From an uncultured Sediminibacterium sp. (GTDB lineage: Bacteria; Bacteroidota; Bacteroidia; Chitinophagales; Chitinophagaceae), in contig NZ_CAMLMJ010000002.1 of NCBI RefSeq assembly GCF_946481145.1, forward strand, positions 124,001 to 188,000: 64,000 nucleotides of DNA, read 5' to 3'. Below the pieces are notes generated by a model. That model saw only the letters and a program-made list of their open reading frames with translations, ran no database searches and was not told the DNA's origin. The position numbers and the translations under genes are program-made. This document shows, piece after piece, positions 24,253 through 33,436 of this stretch; the first letter of the stretch is position 1; each line of letters begins with the position of its first letter.

Positions 24253-24993
24253 CTAAAGTCCACTAAAGGTAACACCTATAGAAAACTTCCTCATTGTTGG
24301 ACCAGTACCATCTTTCAGCACACCATTTAACTGGTAACCGGCATCGATGGAAAAGATACCATAACCAATTCTGGCAGTTGCTGCGAGCATGGTTCCATTA
24401 ATGAATCTTTTACTGCTTTCTTTCTCTACATAAGAAGTACCATAAAGACTCTGACCGTTTTTATTTACGTAGTTCTTTCCTTTGGTATAAGATTTTAACA
24501 GGGTACCCAGTTTCATACCAATAGCCGCTTTCCATGATTTACTTGGATTCTCGGGATTTGAATAATAACGCAATTCCAGCGGTATTTCAAGGTATATGCT
24601 TGTAAGCTTAAACTTATCGAAGTGGTTGGTACTGTCTACATTGGTAAAAGGTAAACGGGTGGTAGGCGATTTAATATCTACTTTGGTATTCTTGAAAAAC
24701 ATATTACTTGCTCCCAGGCCTGCACCAAAAGCAATACTCATCTTTTTATTGCTCTTGAATGGCTTGTCTACCATGAAATAGATATTGAAATGTCTGCTAA
24801 AGCCATTTCCGGTGCGTACGCTATCCGGACGGTTGGTCCAGCTATCGCCACCATATTGAATCATCAGGTGGTCTGCAGGGCGGTCTGACAGATCAATCTT
24901 GCTCCAATCAGTCTTTTTCTTGGTTTCTTTGTTCTGTGCGGTAGCCAGCAGGGTTCCTGTAAAGGCCAAAAGCAGTAATAATGTCTTTTTCAT
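24253..24993 (-). CDS. Outer-membrane beta-barrel protein (PorT-like)
   Basis: The protein has 246 residues from the ATG at 24993, chosen because the preceding 18 codons would place charged residues before the signal peptide (MKKTLLLLLAFTGTLLATAQ). The mature protein has a short Lys-rich linker and about eight amphipathic strands (for example MSIAFGAGLGASNMFF, KAAIGMKLGTLLKSY, FSIDAGYQLNGVL) and ends with Phe-Ser-Gly-Leu strands typical of Bacteroidota outer-membrane proteins. Function unknown. Confidence 0.7.
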   Translation of the reverse strand: MKKTLLLLLAFTGTLLATAQNKETKKKTDWSKIDLSDRPADHLMIQYGGDSWTNRPDSVRTGNGFSRHFNIYFMVDKPFKSNKKMSIAFGAGLGASNMFFKNTKVDIKSPTTRLPFTNVDSTNHFDKFKLTSIYLEIPLELRYYSNPENPSKSWKAAIGMKLGTLLKSYTKGKNYVNKNGQSLYGTSYVEKESSKRFINGTMLAATARIGYGIFSIDAGYQLNGVLKDGTGPTMRKFSIGVTFSGL

Positions 24994-25216
24994 GCGTTCG
25001 TTTCGTTGATTATAGCCACATGGAATTAGCCAATGTTTAATTCCCATCTTATCGAATTTTGTCGCGGCTTATTTCATGTTCTCTTTTCGTTGCGCCAATA
25101 TATGGCAATAGGGCGCAAAAATAACAGAATTGGCTGCATTGAAGTGGTTAAAAATTAGTCAAATCACTGTTTTCCCATCTTTTTACCCTTGAATAGTGCC
25201 TATTTATTGGTTAATA

Positions 25217-25879
25217 TCAGTATCCGGGTCTTAATATACCCGACCTGCGGGCATAGGTGATGATGGTGGCCACGCTTTTTGCTCCCAGTTTATCCATTAT
25301 CCGGACCCGGTAACTTTCAATGGTTCTTTTTCCGACAGATAAGCTGTCGGCAATTTCTTTGCTCGTTAATTCCTTACAAATCAGTTTGATGATCTGCTTT
25401 TCTGTTTCCGTCAGCGAAATATGGTAATGAAATTTTTGTCCATTGAATTTACCGGACACAATCCGGATGATTTTCTCTGTTATTTCCGGAGAAAAATAAG
25501 GCTTGCGCTTATAAACGGTTCTAATGGCAAGGCCTAATTCTTCAAATCCCACCCCCTTTAAAAGAAAACCTTTTGCGCCAGCTTCCAGCATATCTACAAT
25601 CAGGTAATCATCACTAAATGAACTAAGTGCAATTATCCTGATTCCAGGAAAGGCCCTGCTCAATTTTTTTACCGCCTCTATGCCATTCATAAAAGGCATT
25701 TTTATATCGGTTATAATGATATCGGGTGCCAGTTGTCTGACTTTTAGTAATAACTCTTTTCCATTCGTTACTTCTCCCTTTAAATAAAACTGCGGGTCCC
25801 TCGCCAATAATAATTTTAATCCTTCCCGGTAAATCAGGTGATCGTCGGCAATGAGTATAGATATTCGTCTTGGTAGCAT
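25217..25879 (-). CDS. NarL/LuxR-family response regulator
   Basis: The protein has 220 residues from the ATG at 25879. The receiver domain (about 3-120) has DDH near the N-terminus, the phospho-acceptor Asp in IIITDIKMPFMNG (about residue 60), and the Thr/Ser and Lys switch residues (ALSS, LLKG). A GerE/LuxR helix-turn-helix follows (about 150-215: LTETEKQIIKLICKELTSKEIADSL, cut to key residues). It would be activated by a sensor kinase not encoded nearby. An upstream open frame is rejected because it runs into a palindrome element. Confidence 0.9.
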   Translation of the reverse strand: MLPRRISILIADDHLIYREGLKLLLARDPQFYLKGEVTNGKELLLKVRQLAPDIIITDIKMPFMNGIEAVKKLSRAFPGIRIIALSSFSDDYLIVDMLEAGAKGFLLKGVGFEELGLAIRTVYKRKPYFSPEITEKIIRIVSGKFNGQKFHYHISLTETEKQIIKLICKELTSKEIADSLSVGKRTIESYRVRIMDKLGAKSVATIITYARRSGILRPGY

Positions 25880-25945
25880 TGTTTTGTTATTAAAATTTAA
25901 TAGTCGGCTATGTTTAGTAAATACAACTACAAGTAAAGGGTAGGA

Positions 25946-26017
25946 TAGAACACAGATTATCATGATTTTCAAGATCTATCATGATAAATCTTGAAAATCA
26001 TGAAGATCTGTGTTCTA
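25946..26017. repeat. Palindrome of the GAAC-CAGAT-TATCATGAT family, copy 2
   Basis: The outer 12-base arms TAGAACACAGAT/ATCTGTGTTCTA and inner arms TCATGATTTTCAAGAT/ATCTTGAAAATCATGA are perfect. It lies in the 316-base gap (25880-26195) upstream of the response regulator. That gap otherwise holds only a single-sided AAGCTTGCAG heptad run (26145-26173) inside an ATGGCAGA/TCTGCCAT stem. Confidence 0.8.
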
Positions 26018-26195
26018 TTAATAGCAGATTGTGCATCTACTGCAATCAGGTATTTCTTTAGAAGCTGATTTTATATATCGAATTCACAAGCCTAAATATT
26101 TATTTCATTAATGGCAGAAAACCTAAAGTGAGCATGAGTCAAGACTTGCAGCTTGTAGCTTGAAGCTTGCAGCCAAATTTCTCTGCCATCAGTCA

Positions 26196-28367
26196 TTACT
26201 CTGTAATATTCCCTTCCCTTGCAACAACCATTCTAATTTCACCATAACTGATTTCTTCCGGCAGGTTTTCTTTCAGTTGTTTCAAACTGCTTTTACCATA
26301 GCGTTTGATGGCAGCTTCTATTAATTCAATTTTATCTTCCGGCACCAATGATGTTAACTCCAACGCTGATTTTGAAACATAATATGCCAAATGCGATTCG
26401 ATGGTGTTTGGTGATAGCTTACGGTGTTCGGCAATAGATTCAATACTCATTCCTTGTTTAAATAAATCGAAACTGATTTTTTTTGTATCTGTCTCCCTTT
26501 CCCTTGCAGCAGATGTTTTTCTTTCCCGTTTCGGTTGCTTGAGTTCAATGCGGGTATCAAGACCATGTTCATTACAATAATCCTGTACCATTTCTAAAAA
26601 GGGCTGGCCATATTTCTCTATCTTATAAACACCGAATCCCGATATCTTACTGAGGTCGTTTTCAACCAATGGTAAATAGGTTGCCAGGTCAATTAAACTG
26701 CTATCACTGAAAATAAGGTATGCCGGCACATTTTCCTCGTGTGCCATTTTATTGCGCAACTTCTTCAGGTCTTCGAAAAGCTCTTTTTCATAGGCATGCT
26801 GCTGGTAAATAACCGGTTCTTTCGCCGTTACAATTTGTATCGGAGCATGCAGGTATACTTTTTCGCCCTTAAATAATACCGCTTTACTTTTCTCGGTTAG
26901 TTTGAGTAGCGGGTATTGTCCGTCGCTCATTTCCAGATAGCCACTTGCCAGTAATTCTCTCGTATAATGTATCCACTCTTCTTTTGGTTTATCTCTTCCA
27001 ATACCATAAACTGATAACTGTTTATGTTCTGCTTTAATTTTTTCGCTGGCACTTCCTCTCAATATATCTACTACGTATCCTAAGCCAAACCTTTCGTTGA
27101 TCCGGGCAACGGTGCTCATTATTTTTTGTGCCACTATGGTCTGATCGGAGAGTTCGGGTTTGTGTAAACAAGTATCACATGCACCGCAATATTCGGGTGC
27201 TGTTTCACCGAAATAGTTCAGCAGGTATTTTCTTCTGCACTGTCTGGTTTCGCAGAATGCAACCATTTTGTCAAGCTTCTCCAGTAATATCCTGGTTTGT
27301 TCCGGGTTATTCTCTACCTGGGCAAAATGTTTGAGTTTCATCACATCACCTGCGCCATAGAATAAAATGGCTTCACTGGGTAGTCCGTCTCGCCCTGCCC
27401 TTCCTGTTTCCTGGTAATAGCCTTCTATATTTTTGGGGAGATCTGCATGTATTACAAAACGTACATTGCTTTTATTGATACCCATACCAAAAGCAATGGT
27501 TGCAACAATAATCTGTATATCATCTTTCAGAAAAAGATCCTGCCGCTCATCTCTGGTGGCTTTGTCTAAGCCTGCGTGATAGGCTGCTGCATTAAAGCCA
27601 TCTTCTTTCAGGTCTTCCGCAAGTTTCTCTGTTGCATTCCTACTTAAACAATAAATGATACCACTATCTGTTTTATGTTCTGATATATAATCTACCAGTT
27701 CATCATAATAATTACGCTTTGGCTTTACATAATATGTGATATTGGGACGATTAAAACTATTTTCAAATACCCTGTATGTCTTCAGGTGAAGCTGCTCAAT
27801 GATATCATTCTTTGTTAATGAGTCGGCTGTGGCTGTAAGTGCTATTACAGGTATTTCAGGGAATTGTGTTTTTAATTCACTAAGTACCCGGTATTCCGGC
27901 CTGAAATCGTGCCCCCACTGACTGATACAATGCGCTTCATCAATGGCAAAAAGTGCGGGTTTTGCTTCTGTTTTTAAAAATTGAAGGAAATTAATTTCAG
28001 CACCCACTAATCTTTCAGGGGCTATATACAACAGCTTTAATTCATTCCTTCTGAGTTGCTGCAAAATATTTTCTCTTTCAGAAGGATGCTGGGTGCTGTT
28101 TAAAAATGCTGCTGGAATACCATTCAGTATCAATGCGTCTACCTGGTCTTTCATCAAAGCTATCAGCGGACTCACCACTACTGTTACCCCTTCAATACAT
28201 AGGGCAGGTACCTGGTAGCAAAGACTTTTACCCCCACCCGTTGGCATCAACACAACTGCATCGCGGGCATTCAAAATATGCTCAATAATTTCCTGCTGGT
28301 TATGCCTGAATTCGTTGTATCCGAATACGGTTTCTAAAATCGCTGCTGGCTCTGCTATTCGCTTCAT
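26196..28367 (-). CDS. recQ: ATP-dependent DNA helicase RecQ
   Basis: This 723-residue 3'-5' helicase acts in recombination and replication repair. Domains are DEAD-like helicase (about 10-200; Walker A MPTGGGKSLCYQ, DEAH box IDEAHCISQWGHDF), helicase C (about 215-330; HADLPK and QETGRAGRDG), zinc-binding (CRRKYLLNYFG with C-x2-C in CGACDTC, about 385-405), winged-helix RQC (about 410-510) and HRDC (about 530-610). An extra C-terminal helix-turn-helix segment (about 640-700) explains why it exceeds E. coli RecQ by about 110 residues. Confidence 0.96.
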   Translation of the reverse strand: MKRIAEPAAILETVFGYNEFRHNQQEIIEHILNARDAVVLMPTGGGKSLCYQVPALCIEGVTVVVSPLIALMKDQVDALILNGIPAAFLNSTQHPSERENILQQLRRNELKLLYIAPERLVGAEINFLQFLKTEAKPALFAIDEAHCISQWGHDFRPEYRVLSELKTQFPEIPVIALTATADSLTKNDIIEQLHLKTYRVFENSFNRPNITYYVKPKRNYYDELVDYISEHKTDSGIIYCLSRNATEKLAEDLKEDGFNAAAYHAGLDKATRDERQDLFLKDDIQIIVATIAFGMGINKSNVRFVIHADLPKNIEGYYQETGRAGRDGLPSEAILFYGAGDVMKLKHFAQVENNPEQTRILLEKLDKMVAFCETRQCRRKYLLNYFGETAPEYCGACDTCLHKPELSDQTIVAQKIMSTVARINERFGLGYVVDILRGSASEKIKAEHKQLSVYGIGRDKPKEEWIHYTRELLASGYLEMSDGQYPLLKLTEKSKAVLFKGEKVYLHAPIQIVTAKEPVIYQQHAYEKELFEDLKKLRNKMAHEENVPAYLIFSDSSLIDLATYLPLVENDLSKISGFGVYKIEKYGQPFLEMVQDYCNEHGLDTRIELKQPKRERKTSAARERETDTKKISFDLFKQGMSIESIAEHRKLSPNTIESHLAYYVSKSALELTSLVPEDKIELIEAAIKRYGKSSLKQLKENLPEEISYGEIRMVVAREGNITE

Positions 28368-28445
28368 GAATCAGTTAAAAATGTTCGGCCTGCAAGATAA
28401 GTCCGAAAAAGGGGGAATGACAATAGGTATTTATACGCTAAATCA

Positions 28446-28550
28446 ACAGAAGAACAGAGAAATGTCCAATATCCAACTTCCAAGGAAGAAATGATTTTCT
28501 ACACTATAATTGGACATTGGATATTGGACATTTCTCTGTTCTTCTGTTCC
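28446..28550. repeat. Mixed inverted repeat: GAACAGAA octads and ATATCCA heptads
   Basis: Left arm GAAGAACAGAGAAATGTCC plus ATATCCAA; right arm TTGGATATTGGACATTTCTC plus TGTTCTTCTG. It combines two repeat families in one hairpin and abuts the stop codon of the DUF1080 gene on its right. Confidence 0.8.
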
Positions 28551-29329
28551 TACAGCTCTCTCACCCAAATATTCCTGTAGCTCATCGGGTTGCCGCCATC
28601 ATTTCCATGGTCTTGAAGTACCAATGGTTCTTTGTCGTTGTGTTTTTTATAGACAGGAGTGCCGATCCAAACGGTACCGCCTTTTATTTCTACATTATTC
28701 TGTACCAATACACCGTTATGAAAAACAGTTATTCGTGCAGGAGTTTGTATGGTTCCATCGGCGTAAAACTGAGGTGCTGTAAATACTACATCGTAAGACT
28801 GCCATTCACCAGGTTTTCTGCTTGCATTCACCAGGGGAATATGTTGTTTGTAAATACTACCCGCTTGTCCGTTTACATAAGTGGGGTTATCGTAAGAATC
28901 GAGTACCTGTAGTTCGTATTGACCCATAAAAAAAATACCACTGTTGCCTCTTGATTGACTACTTCCTGCAACAACTGCCGGTGACTTCCATTCAATATGT
29001 AACTGGCAACTACCGAAACTTTGTTTGGTTTGAAGATCACCGGATGTTTTTACAACAGTAAGTGATCCGTCTTTATCAACTTTCCACCCTGGAGCGCCGC
29101 CACCTTTTTTCTGAAAAGCATTCATGTCTTTGCCATTGAATATTACGATGGCATCTGATGGGGCATCGGCTGCCGTTTTCCCGGGCGTTACTTTAGCCGG
29201 AACAGGTTCCCATACTTCTGTTTTACTGGAAAGCTTTACCAGGCTATCCATATTAATATTTCTGTTCTGTGCCTGTGTAATACCAAGAGCCATGATGGCC
29301 AGTGGTAATAAGATGGTTTGTTTTTTCAT
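28550..29329 (-). CDS. Secreted DUF1080 / 3-keto-disaccharide hydrolase
   Basis: The protein has 259 residues. The signal peptide (MKKQTILLPLAIMALGITQA) is followed by a short linker and the beta-sandwich DUF1080 domain (about 60-259) with IVIFNGKDMNAFQKKGG, CQLHIEWKSP, NSGIFFMGQYELQVLDSY and LVLQDHGND. Family members cleave or bind 3-keto-glycosides. The next gene on the strand is a Gfo/Idh/MocA oxidoreductase, the type of enzyme that makes 3-keto sugars, so the two may act in one glycoside-oxidation route. Confidence 0.88.
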   Translation of the reverse strand: MKKQTILLPLAIMALGITQAQNRNINMDSLVKLSSKTEVWEPVPAKVTPGKTAADAPSDAIVIFNGKDMNAFQKKGGGAPGWKVDKDGSLTVVKTSGDLQTKQSFGSCQLHIEWKSPAVVAGSSQSRGNSGIFFMGQYELQVLDSYDNPTYVNGQAGSIYKQHIPLVNASRKPGEWQSYDVVFTAPQFYADGTIQTPARITVFHNGVLVQNNVEIKGGTVWIGTPVYKKHNDKEPLVLQDHGNDGGNPMSYRNIWVREL

Positions 29330-29366
29330 GTGAACTATTGCTTCGTTAGTAATTAATATTTTTTTC

Positions 29367-29448
29367 TGTGTTCTTCAGTGGCAATCTCCACCCGACTTTC
29401 GGTCTTCCGGACTTCCCGACTTCCGGACTAATTTGCCACTGAAGACAC
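29367..29448. repeat. Inverted repeat with GGACTTCC octads inside
   Basis: The outer arms GTGTTCTTCAGTGGCAA and TTGCCACTGAAGACAC enclose four 8-base units (GGTCTTCC, GGACTTCC, CGACTTCC, GGACTAAT). The GGACT octads reappear at 53628-53739. Confidence 0.75.
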
Positions 29449-29474
29449 TGAGGGGCACTGAGAGATTTTTCTGT

Positions 29475-30806
29475 TTAAACTACGGGCAGCTTATATCCAT
29501 TATGATATTTGGCTGCCAGGTATTGTTGGTTAATGCTATTATCTGTGAATTGACCTTTGCCATTATCCCAGAATAATTTTCTATTGGTCCTGTAAGCAAT
29601 ATTACCCATTTGTGATAAGCGCGCAATTTTAGCTGCTTCCTGGATAGAACAGTTTAACTGCTCTGCCTTACGTGAGCGTACAACAGCAATAAAATTTTCC
29701 CAGTGCTTATTAAGTCCGTTATCTGATGATTTCTGGAATGGCACTGCCAGTTTCGGTTCATTTTTCTTTTCTTCTATCACTTCCCAGCCATTTCTGTTGA
29801 GTACCAAAGTGCCGGCATTGCCAATAAATGCGATACCGTGATCGCGGTTATAATTGCCATTACCGATACCCAGTGCATGATCCCAAACAATGTTGAAATT
29901 ATCGAACTCATACATTGCCATCAGTGTATCTGGTGTTTCATCAGCAGAATCTGGTTTCGCAAATTTGCCTCCAAGGGTTGCAATAGATTTAGGTGTATCG
30001 GCTTTCATACCCATCAATGCATAATCGAGTAAATGCACGCCCCAGTCTGTCATTAGTCCACCCGCATAATCCCAAAACCAACGAAAGGTAAAATGAAATC
30101 TATTGGGGTTAAAGGGACGGTTTTGTGCCGGACCAAGCCATTGTTTATAATCCACTCCCGGAGGAACCGCAGCATCCGGTTTCCAATCGAGGGGCTGTTT
30201 CCAGTCGAGGTAACACCACACTTTTACTGTTCGGATATTACCCAGTTGACCGCTGTGAACAAGGTTGATGGCATCGGTAAAATGTTGTTGACTTCTTTGC
30301 CATTGTCCAGCCTGTACGATACGGCCATAACGTTTTTGTGCGGCCACCATTGCATTACATTCTACGATGGAATTACCTACCGGCTTTTCAACATATACAT
30401 CTTTACCTGCTTCACATGCATGAATCATTTGTAAAGCATGCCAGTGGTCTGGTGTGCCGATAATTACAGCGTCGATATCTTTTTGATCGAGTAGCTTTCT
30501 GTAATCACGGTATACCTGTACTTTTTTTGTATCGATACCCATTTTTTCAAGATCAGCCAGTCGCTTGTCAATTACATTTTGATCTACATCGCATATAGCA
30601 GCAACGGTTACTCCCGGAACTTTTAAAGCGGCAGTTAAATTAGACCAACCCATTCCATTGATACCGATTGCGCCGATGCGTACCTGATCACTGGGCATAA
30701 TACCATTATTGAAAAGCGCAAAGCCATGCTGACTTAAAGAGGAGGCCAGCAATGCACCGCCGGTTAATAGACCAGACTGGTGTAAAAATTTTCTTCTCGA
30801 TGACAT
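29475..30806 (-). CDS. Tat-exported Gfo/Idh/MocA family oxidoreductase
   Basis: The protein has 443 residues. The N-terminus SSRRKFLHQSGLLTGGALLA is a twin-arginine signal, indicating export of the folded, cofactor-loaded enzyme. The Rossmann fold (about 40-160) has GAIGINGMGWSNL and the catalytic VEKPVGNS (EKP, about residue 140). The C-terminal domain includes WDYAGGLMTDWGVHLLDYAL. Periplasmic members oxidise sugars or glycosides with bound NAD(P). It lies 145 bases upstream of the DUF1080 gene on the same strand, suggesting joint work. Exact substrate unknown. Confidence 0.9.
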   Translation of the reverse strand: MSSRRKFLHQSGLLTGGALLASSLSQHGFALFNNGIMPSDQVRIGAIGINGMGWSNLTAALKVPGVTVAAICDVDQNVIDKRLADLEKMGIDTKKVQVYRDYRKLLDQKDIDAVIIGTPDHWHALQMIHACEAGKDVYVEKPVGNSIVECNAMVAAQKRYGRIVQAGQWQRSQQHFTDAINLVHSGQLGNIRTVKVWCYLDWKQPLDWKPDAAVPPGVDYKQWLGPAQNRPFNPNRFHFTFRWFWDYAGGLMTDWGVHLLDYALMGMKADTPKSIATLGGKFAKPDSADETPDTLMAMYEFDNFNIVWDHALGIGNGNYNRDHGIAFIGNAGTLVLNRNGWEVIEEKKNEPKLAVPFQKSSDNGLNKHWENFIAVVRSRKAEQLNCSIQEAAKIARLSQMGNIAYRTNRKLFWDNGKGQFTDNSINQQYLAAKYHNGYKLPVV

Positions 30807-30864
30807 AAGCTTATACTTCCTTTTAGGGGCTATAATTTAGGAAGATTTCTGCAAACCAGAATGC

Positions 30865-31791
30865 TTATGCTGCTGTTTCTTTTGCTTTAATGGATGGAAT
30901 AAGTGTCTGAATCACGTTTTCTGCTTCAGGCTTATCGTTCATTTGCAATTGTATTCGTTGGGTAATATCATTTAAAGCGGCCATTCGCTGCACGGTATAT
31001 GGAATGGTATCAAGGCCAGATACAAATTTGAGGATATAATTATAGATACCAATGATATTACCTGCTAAAACAGTTGTTCCAGCTACTTTATAGGTTATCA
31101 GTAAGGATAGTGCGATTACAATCATAACCATCATCTCCATAATACCGAAATTCCAGGCTTCCTGATCACTTATGCGTACCTGCCATTTGCGCAGGTTATT
31201 AAAATGCTGGTGAATGGCTTTTTTATCGCCAGAAGAAATAATATTCACCTGCTTCTCCAGTTCATCGTTTTTTAGCCGTGTTAACCGCTTCATTTTTTTG
31301 CCATAGATATAACTGATGGTCATAACAGGTAATAATATACCCAGACATAAAAACACAACCGAAGACTGATAGAAGAATAATAAGATCATTGATCCCAGAA
31401 TATTGTAGGCAGCTTCTATTATATACACGAGATCGAATTCCAGAAAATCAACAAATTCTCTGGCAAGTGTTGAATGCGCACTAAGTTTTGATACTTCTGC
31501 TTGTTTAATTTTTCTCGAAAGAAATTTTGTAACCAGTGCGGTATAAATAGTAGAATAGGTTCTGGTATCATACCTATGTCTCAAAGTACCGATTACCAAC
31601 CATGCAAAATGCACAACTGATAAAAGTATTAACCCTCTATACGAACCCTGCATCAGATCATTAATGGCCATACCCAGGAAAAAAGGACGCAATAGTGCAC
31701 CTGTCATTTCCAAAGAAAACAAGGTATAGGTAATCCCCAGTCGCATCCTGTGTTGCCGGATCAGTTTTTTCAATACGCTCATGTTCAACAT
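30865..31791 (-). CDS. ABC exporter transmembrane domain without ATPase domain
   Basis: The protein has 308 residues. Six hydrophobic helices are arranged as in type I ABC exporter membrane domains (about 18-290), including the long intracellular coupling segments LTRLKNDELEKQVNIISSG and KKAIHQHFNNLRKWQVR. It ends shortly after the last helix, with no Walker A, Walker B or signature motif and no frame continuation, so an ATPase partner must be encoded elsewhere or the protein has another role. It is the last gene of the minus-strand ATP-grasp/SET run, after a 171-base gap holding a repeat hairpin. Confidence 0.75.
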   Translation of the reverse strand: MLNMSVLKKLIRQHRMRLGITYTLFSLEMTGALLRPFFLGMAINDLMQGSYRGLILLSVVHFAWLVIGTLRHRYDTRTYSTIYTALVTKFLSRKIKQAEVSKLSAHSTLAREFVDFLEFDLVYIIEAAYNILGSMILLFFYQSSVVFLCLGILLPVMTISYIYGKKMKRLTRLKNDELEKQVNIISSGDKKAIHQHFNNLRKWQVRISDQEAWNFGIMEMMVMIVIALSLLITYKVAGTTVLAGNIIGIYNYILKFVSGLDTIPYTVQRMAALNDITQRIQLQMNDKPEAENVIQTLIPSIKAKETAA

Positions 31792-31822
31792 AGTTAATCC
31801 TTTATCCTGTTTAGTGGGGCTA

Positions 31823-31946
31823 GCAGTTAGGTGCTAGGTACTGGGTATTAGGTATTAGGTTTTAGGGCGTTTCCTTCAAATTGTGTATCTCGCCTTTGGC
31901 GAAATACCCTAACACCTAATACCTAGTACCTAGTACCTATGACCCA
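31823..31946. repeat. Inverted repeat of TTAGGTG/TACTAGG heptads with inner palindrome
   Basis: The left arm (31823-31867) and right arm (31908-31946) are complementary runs of TTAGGTG, CTAGGTA, TTAGGTA units. Between them lies a small palindrome, TCGCC-TTT-GGCGA. It shares its words with 13811-13875 and 14956-15071. Confidence 0.85.
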
Positions 31947-31962
31947 AATCCCGTGCGGTAGT

Positions 31963-33432
31963 TTAAGAACGCTGTTGCATTTCTCTTTGCGTAACGGTAT
32001 TACCGGGTGTACCGGTTATCCATTGCCTACAGTTTTTAGTACCGCATTTGCATTGAAAGGGCTCCATGTGTTCATCCAGAAAACTGGCGTAGTCGAGGGT
32101 TAGTTCTTCTCCTTTTTGTATGGGTTTGATGGCTTTTACATTAAGACCATCGTAAGCAGTGTTTGGTGTACAACTATGGTTTTGGGGAGCCCATGCTGCA
32201 GGATTATTATCCCACAGCAAAAATACTTCATTACTCAGGGGATAGGCATATCTCCTGAAAATTTCTTTTTCAACATCGTTCCAATTTTGCTCTACATGAC
32301 GGCGGGTAACGATGCGCTGGGAAAGCTCTTCACCTTTGAAGACCAATTCATTACACATTAAATCTCTACTCGCATAAATACCGTAACCAGCAACTGCATT
32401 TCCTTTGATCTGGTAGTTTTTTTGCATGCGTAAGTGTCTGGCAATTCCTTCCTGCACTATATGTTTTAAAAATCCTGCTTGTCCTATTCCGTCATATTGC
32501 AGTATATAATCGGCCGACCCCTCATACCCATCTGTATAAAAAACAGAACAGGTGAAATTAATTTCCAGAAAAAATAATGCCCCATCTTCATTCATCCTGA
32601 AATCGAGACGCGCATAACCAACTCCATTGAATCCCTTAAAAATTCTTTGTGCAGCTTCTTTGAGTTGTTGATTGATATGCGGATCTGTACACGGAATATT
32701 TGCAGAAGGATGTAAGGCTGATGTTTTTAATTCATAGGTTTTGAATGTATATCCTTCAGGAAAAATAAATTCTACCGGATTAAATGTTGTTGCTGTTTGA
32801 CCATCTTCATTGGCAGCAATTAAAATAGTAAACTCCCTTCCTGCTATATACTGTTCAACCAATAATTGCGGATACTCGGGAAGAAGTGCGTTTATTTTTT
32901 GTCTAAGTGCAGTTTCATCATACACAAGCGATGCCTGATCAATACCCAAACTATCACCTGCCTTGGCTGGTTTTACAAATAATGGAAACCCAAGTTCAGT
33001 TGCTTTTGATATATCTGTTGAAGCATCAACCAGCATATAGGCCGGTGTTTTAATACCTTCGCAATAAGCCAGGTATTTCATCATTTCTTTGGATGGATCG
33101 TATAACTGTGTATTTGGTCCGGTGTAAGGAAGACCAAGTAAATCAAGCGTGTAAATAACATCAATAGATGGCACTTCCCATTCAAGATAACCTTCACATA
33201 GGTTTACAAAAATATCATAGCCTTTTTGTTGAACTGCTTTCAACTGCTTGTAAGTGGTAAGCTTATTTAAAAAGATATGGTCAACTGTTGCACCGGGAAG
33301 CAGCTTACTCAGGTCACGCGGTGGATCATAAGTTTTATAGTCAACATCGGTTGTTGAATAATCTGGTTGCAACACCGCAATCTTCATTCCCTGCGCCCAA
33401 TTTTTGTCGAAGTCTTTCCCTTGTTTTTCCAT
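31963..33432 (-). CDS. Fusion of D-Ala-D-Ala-ligase-like ATP-grasp enzyme and SET-domain methyltransferase
   Basis: The protein has 489 residues. Residues about 15-330 form an ATP-grasp ligase: glycine-rich loop PLFVKPAKAGDSLGID (about 150-165), QYIAGREFT, and metal ligands in RLDFRMNEDGALFFLEIN. Residues about 345-465 form a SET domain: GYGIYASRDL, NHSCTPN (about 415), KGEELTLDY and a post-SET zinc motif C-x-C-x4-C. Both active sites look intact. The expected activities are ATP-dependent amide-bond formation and SAM-dependent lysine or amino-group methylation. It starts 4 bases after the previous ATP-grasp gene; an internal ATG 15 codons on is an alternative start. Confidence 0.85.
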   Translation of the reverse strand: MEKQGKDFDKNWAQGMKIAVLQPDYSTTDVDYKTYDPPRDLSKLLPGATVDHIFLNKLTTYKQLKAVQQKGYDIFVNLCEGYLEWEVPSIDVIYTLDLLGLPYTGPNTQLYDPSKEMMKYLAYCEGIKTPAYMLVDASTDISKATELGFPLFVKPAKAGDSLGIDQASLVYDETALRQKINALLPEYPQLLVEQYIAGREFTILIAANEDGQTATTFNPVEFIFPEGYTFKTYELKTSALHPSANIPCTDPHINQQLKEAAQRIFKGFNGVGYARLDFRMNEDGALFFLEINFTCSVFYTDGYEGSADYILQYDGIGQAGFLKHIVQEGIARHLRMQKNYQIKGNAVAGYGIYASRDLMCNELVFKGEELSQRIVTRRHVEQNWNDVEKEIFRRYAYPLSNEVFLLWDNNPAAWAPQNHSCTPNTAYDGLNVKAIKPIQKGEELTLDYASFLDEHMEPFQCKCGTKNCRQWITGTPGNTVTQREMQQRS

Positions 33433-33436
33433 TTCC

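Noticed and set aside
26145..26173. AAGCTTGCAG run considered as a full inverted repeat
   Set aside because: Only one orientation of the heptad run is present; described as single-sided and not scored as a hairpin of its own.
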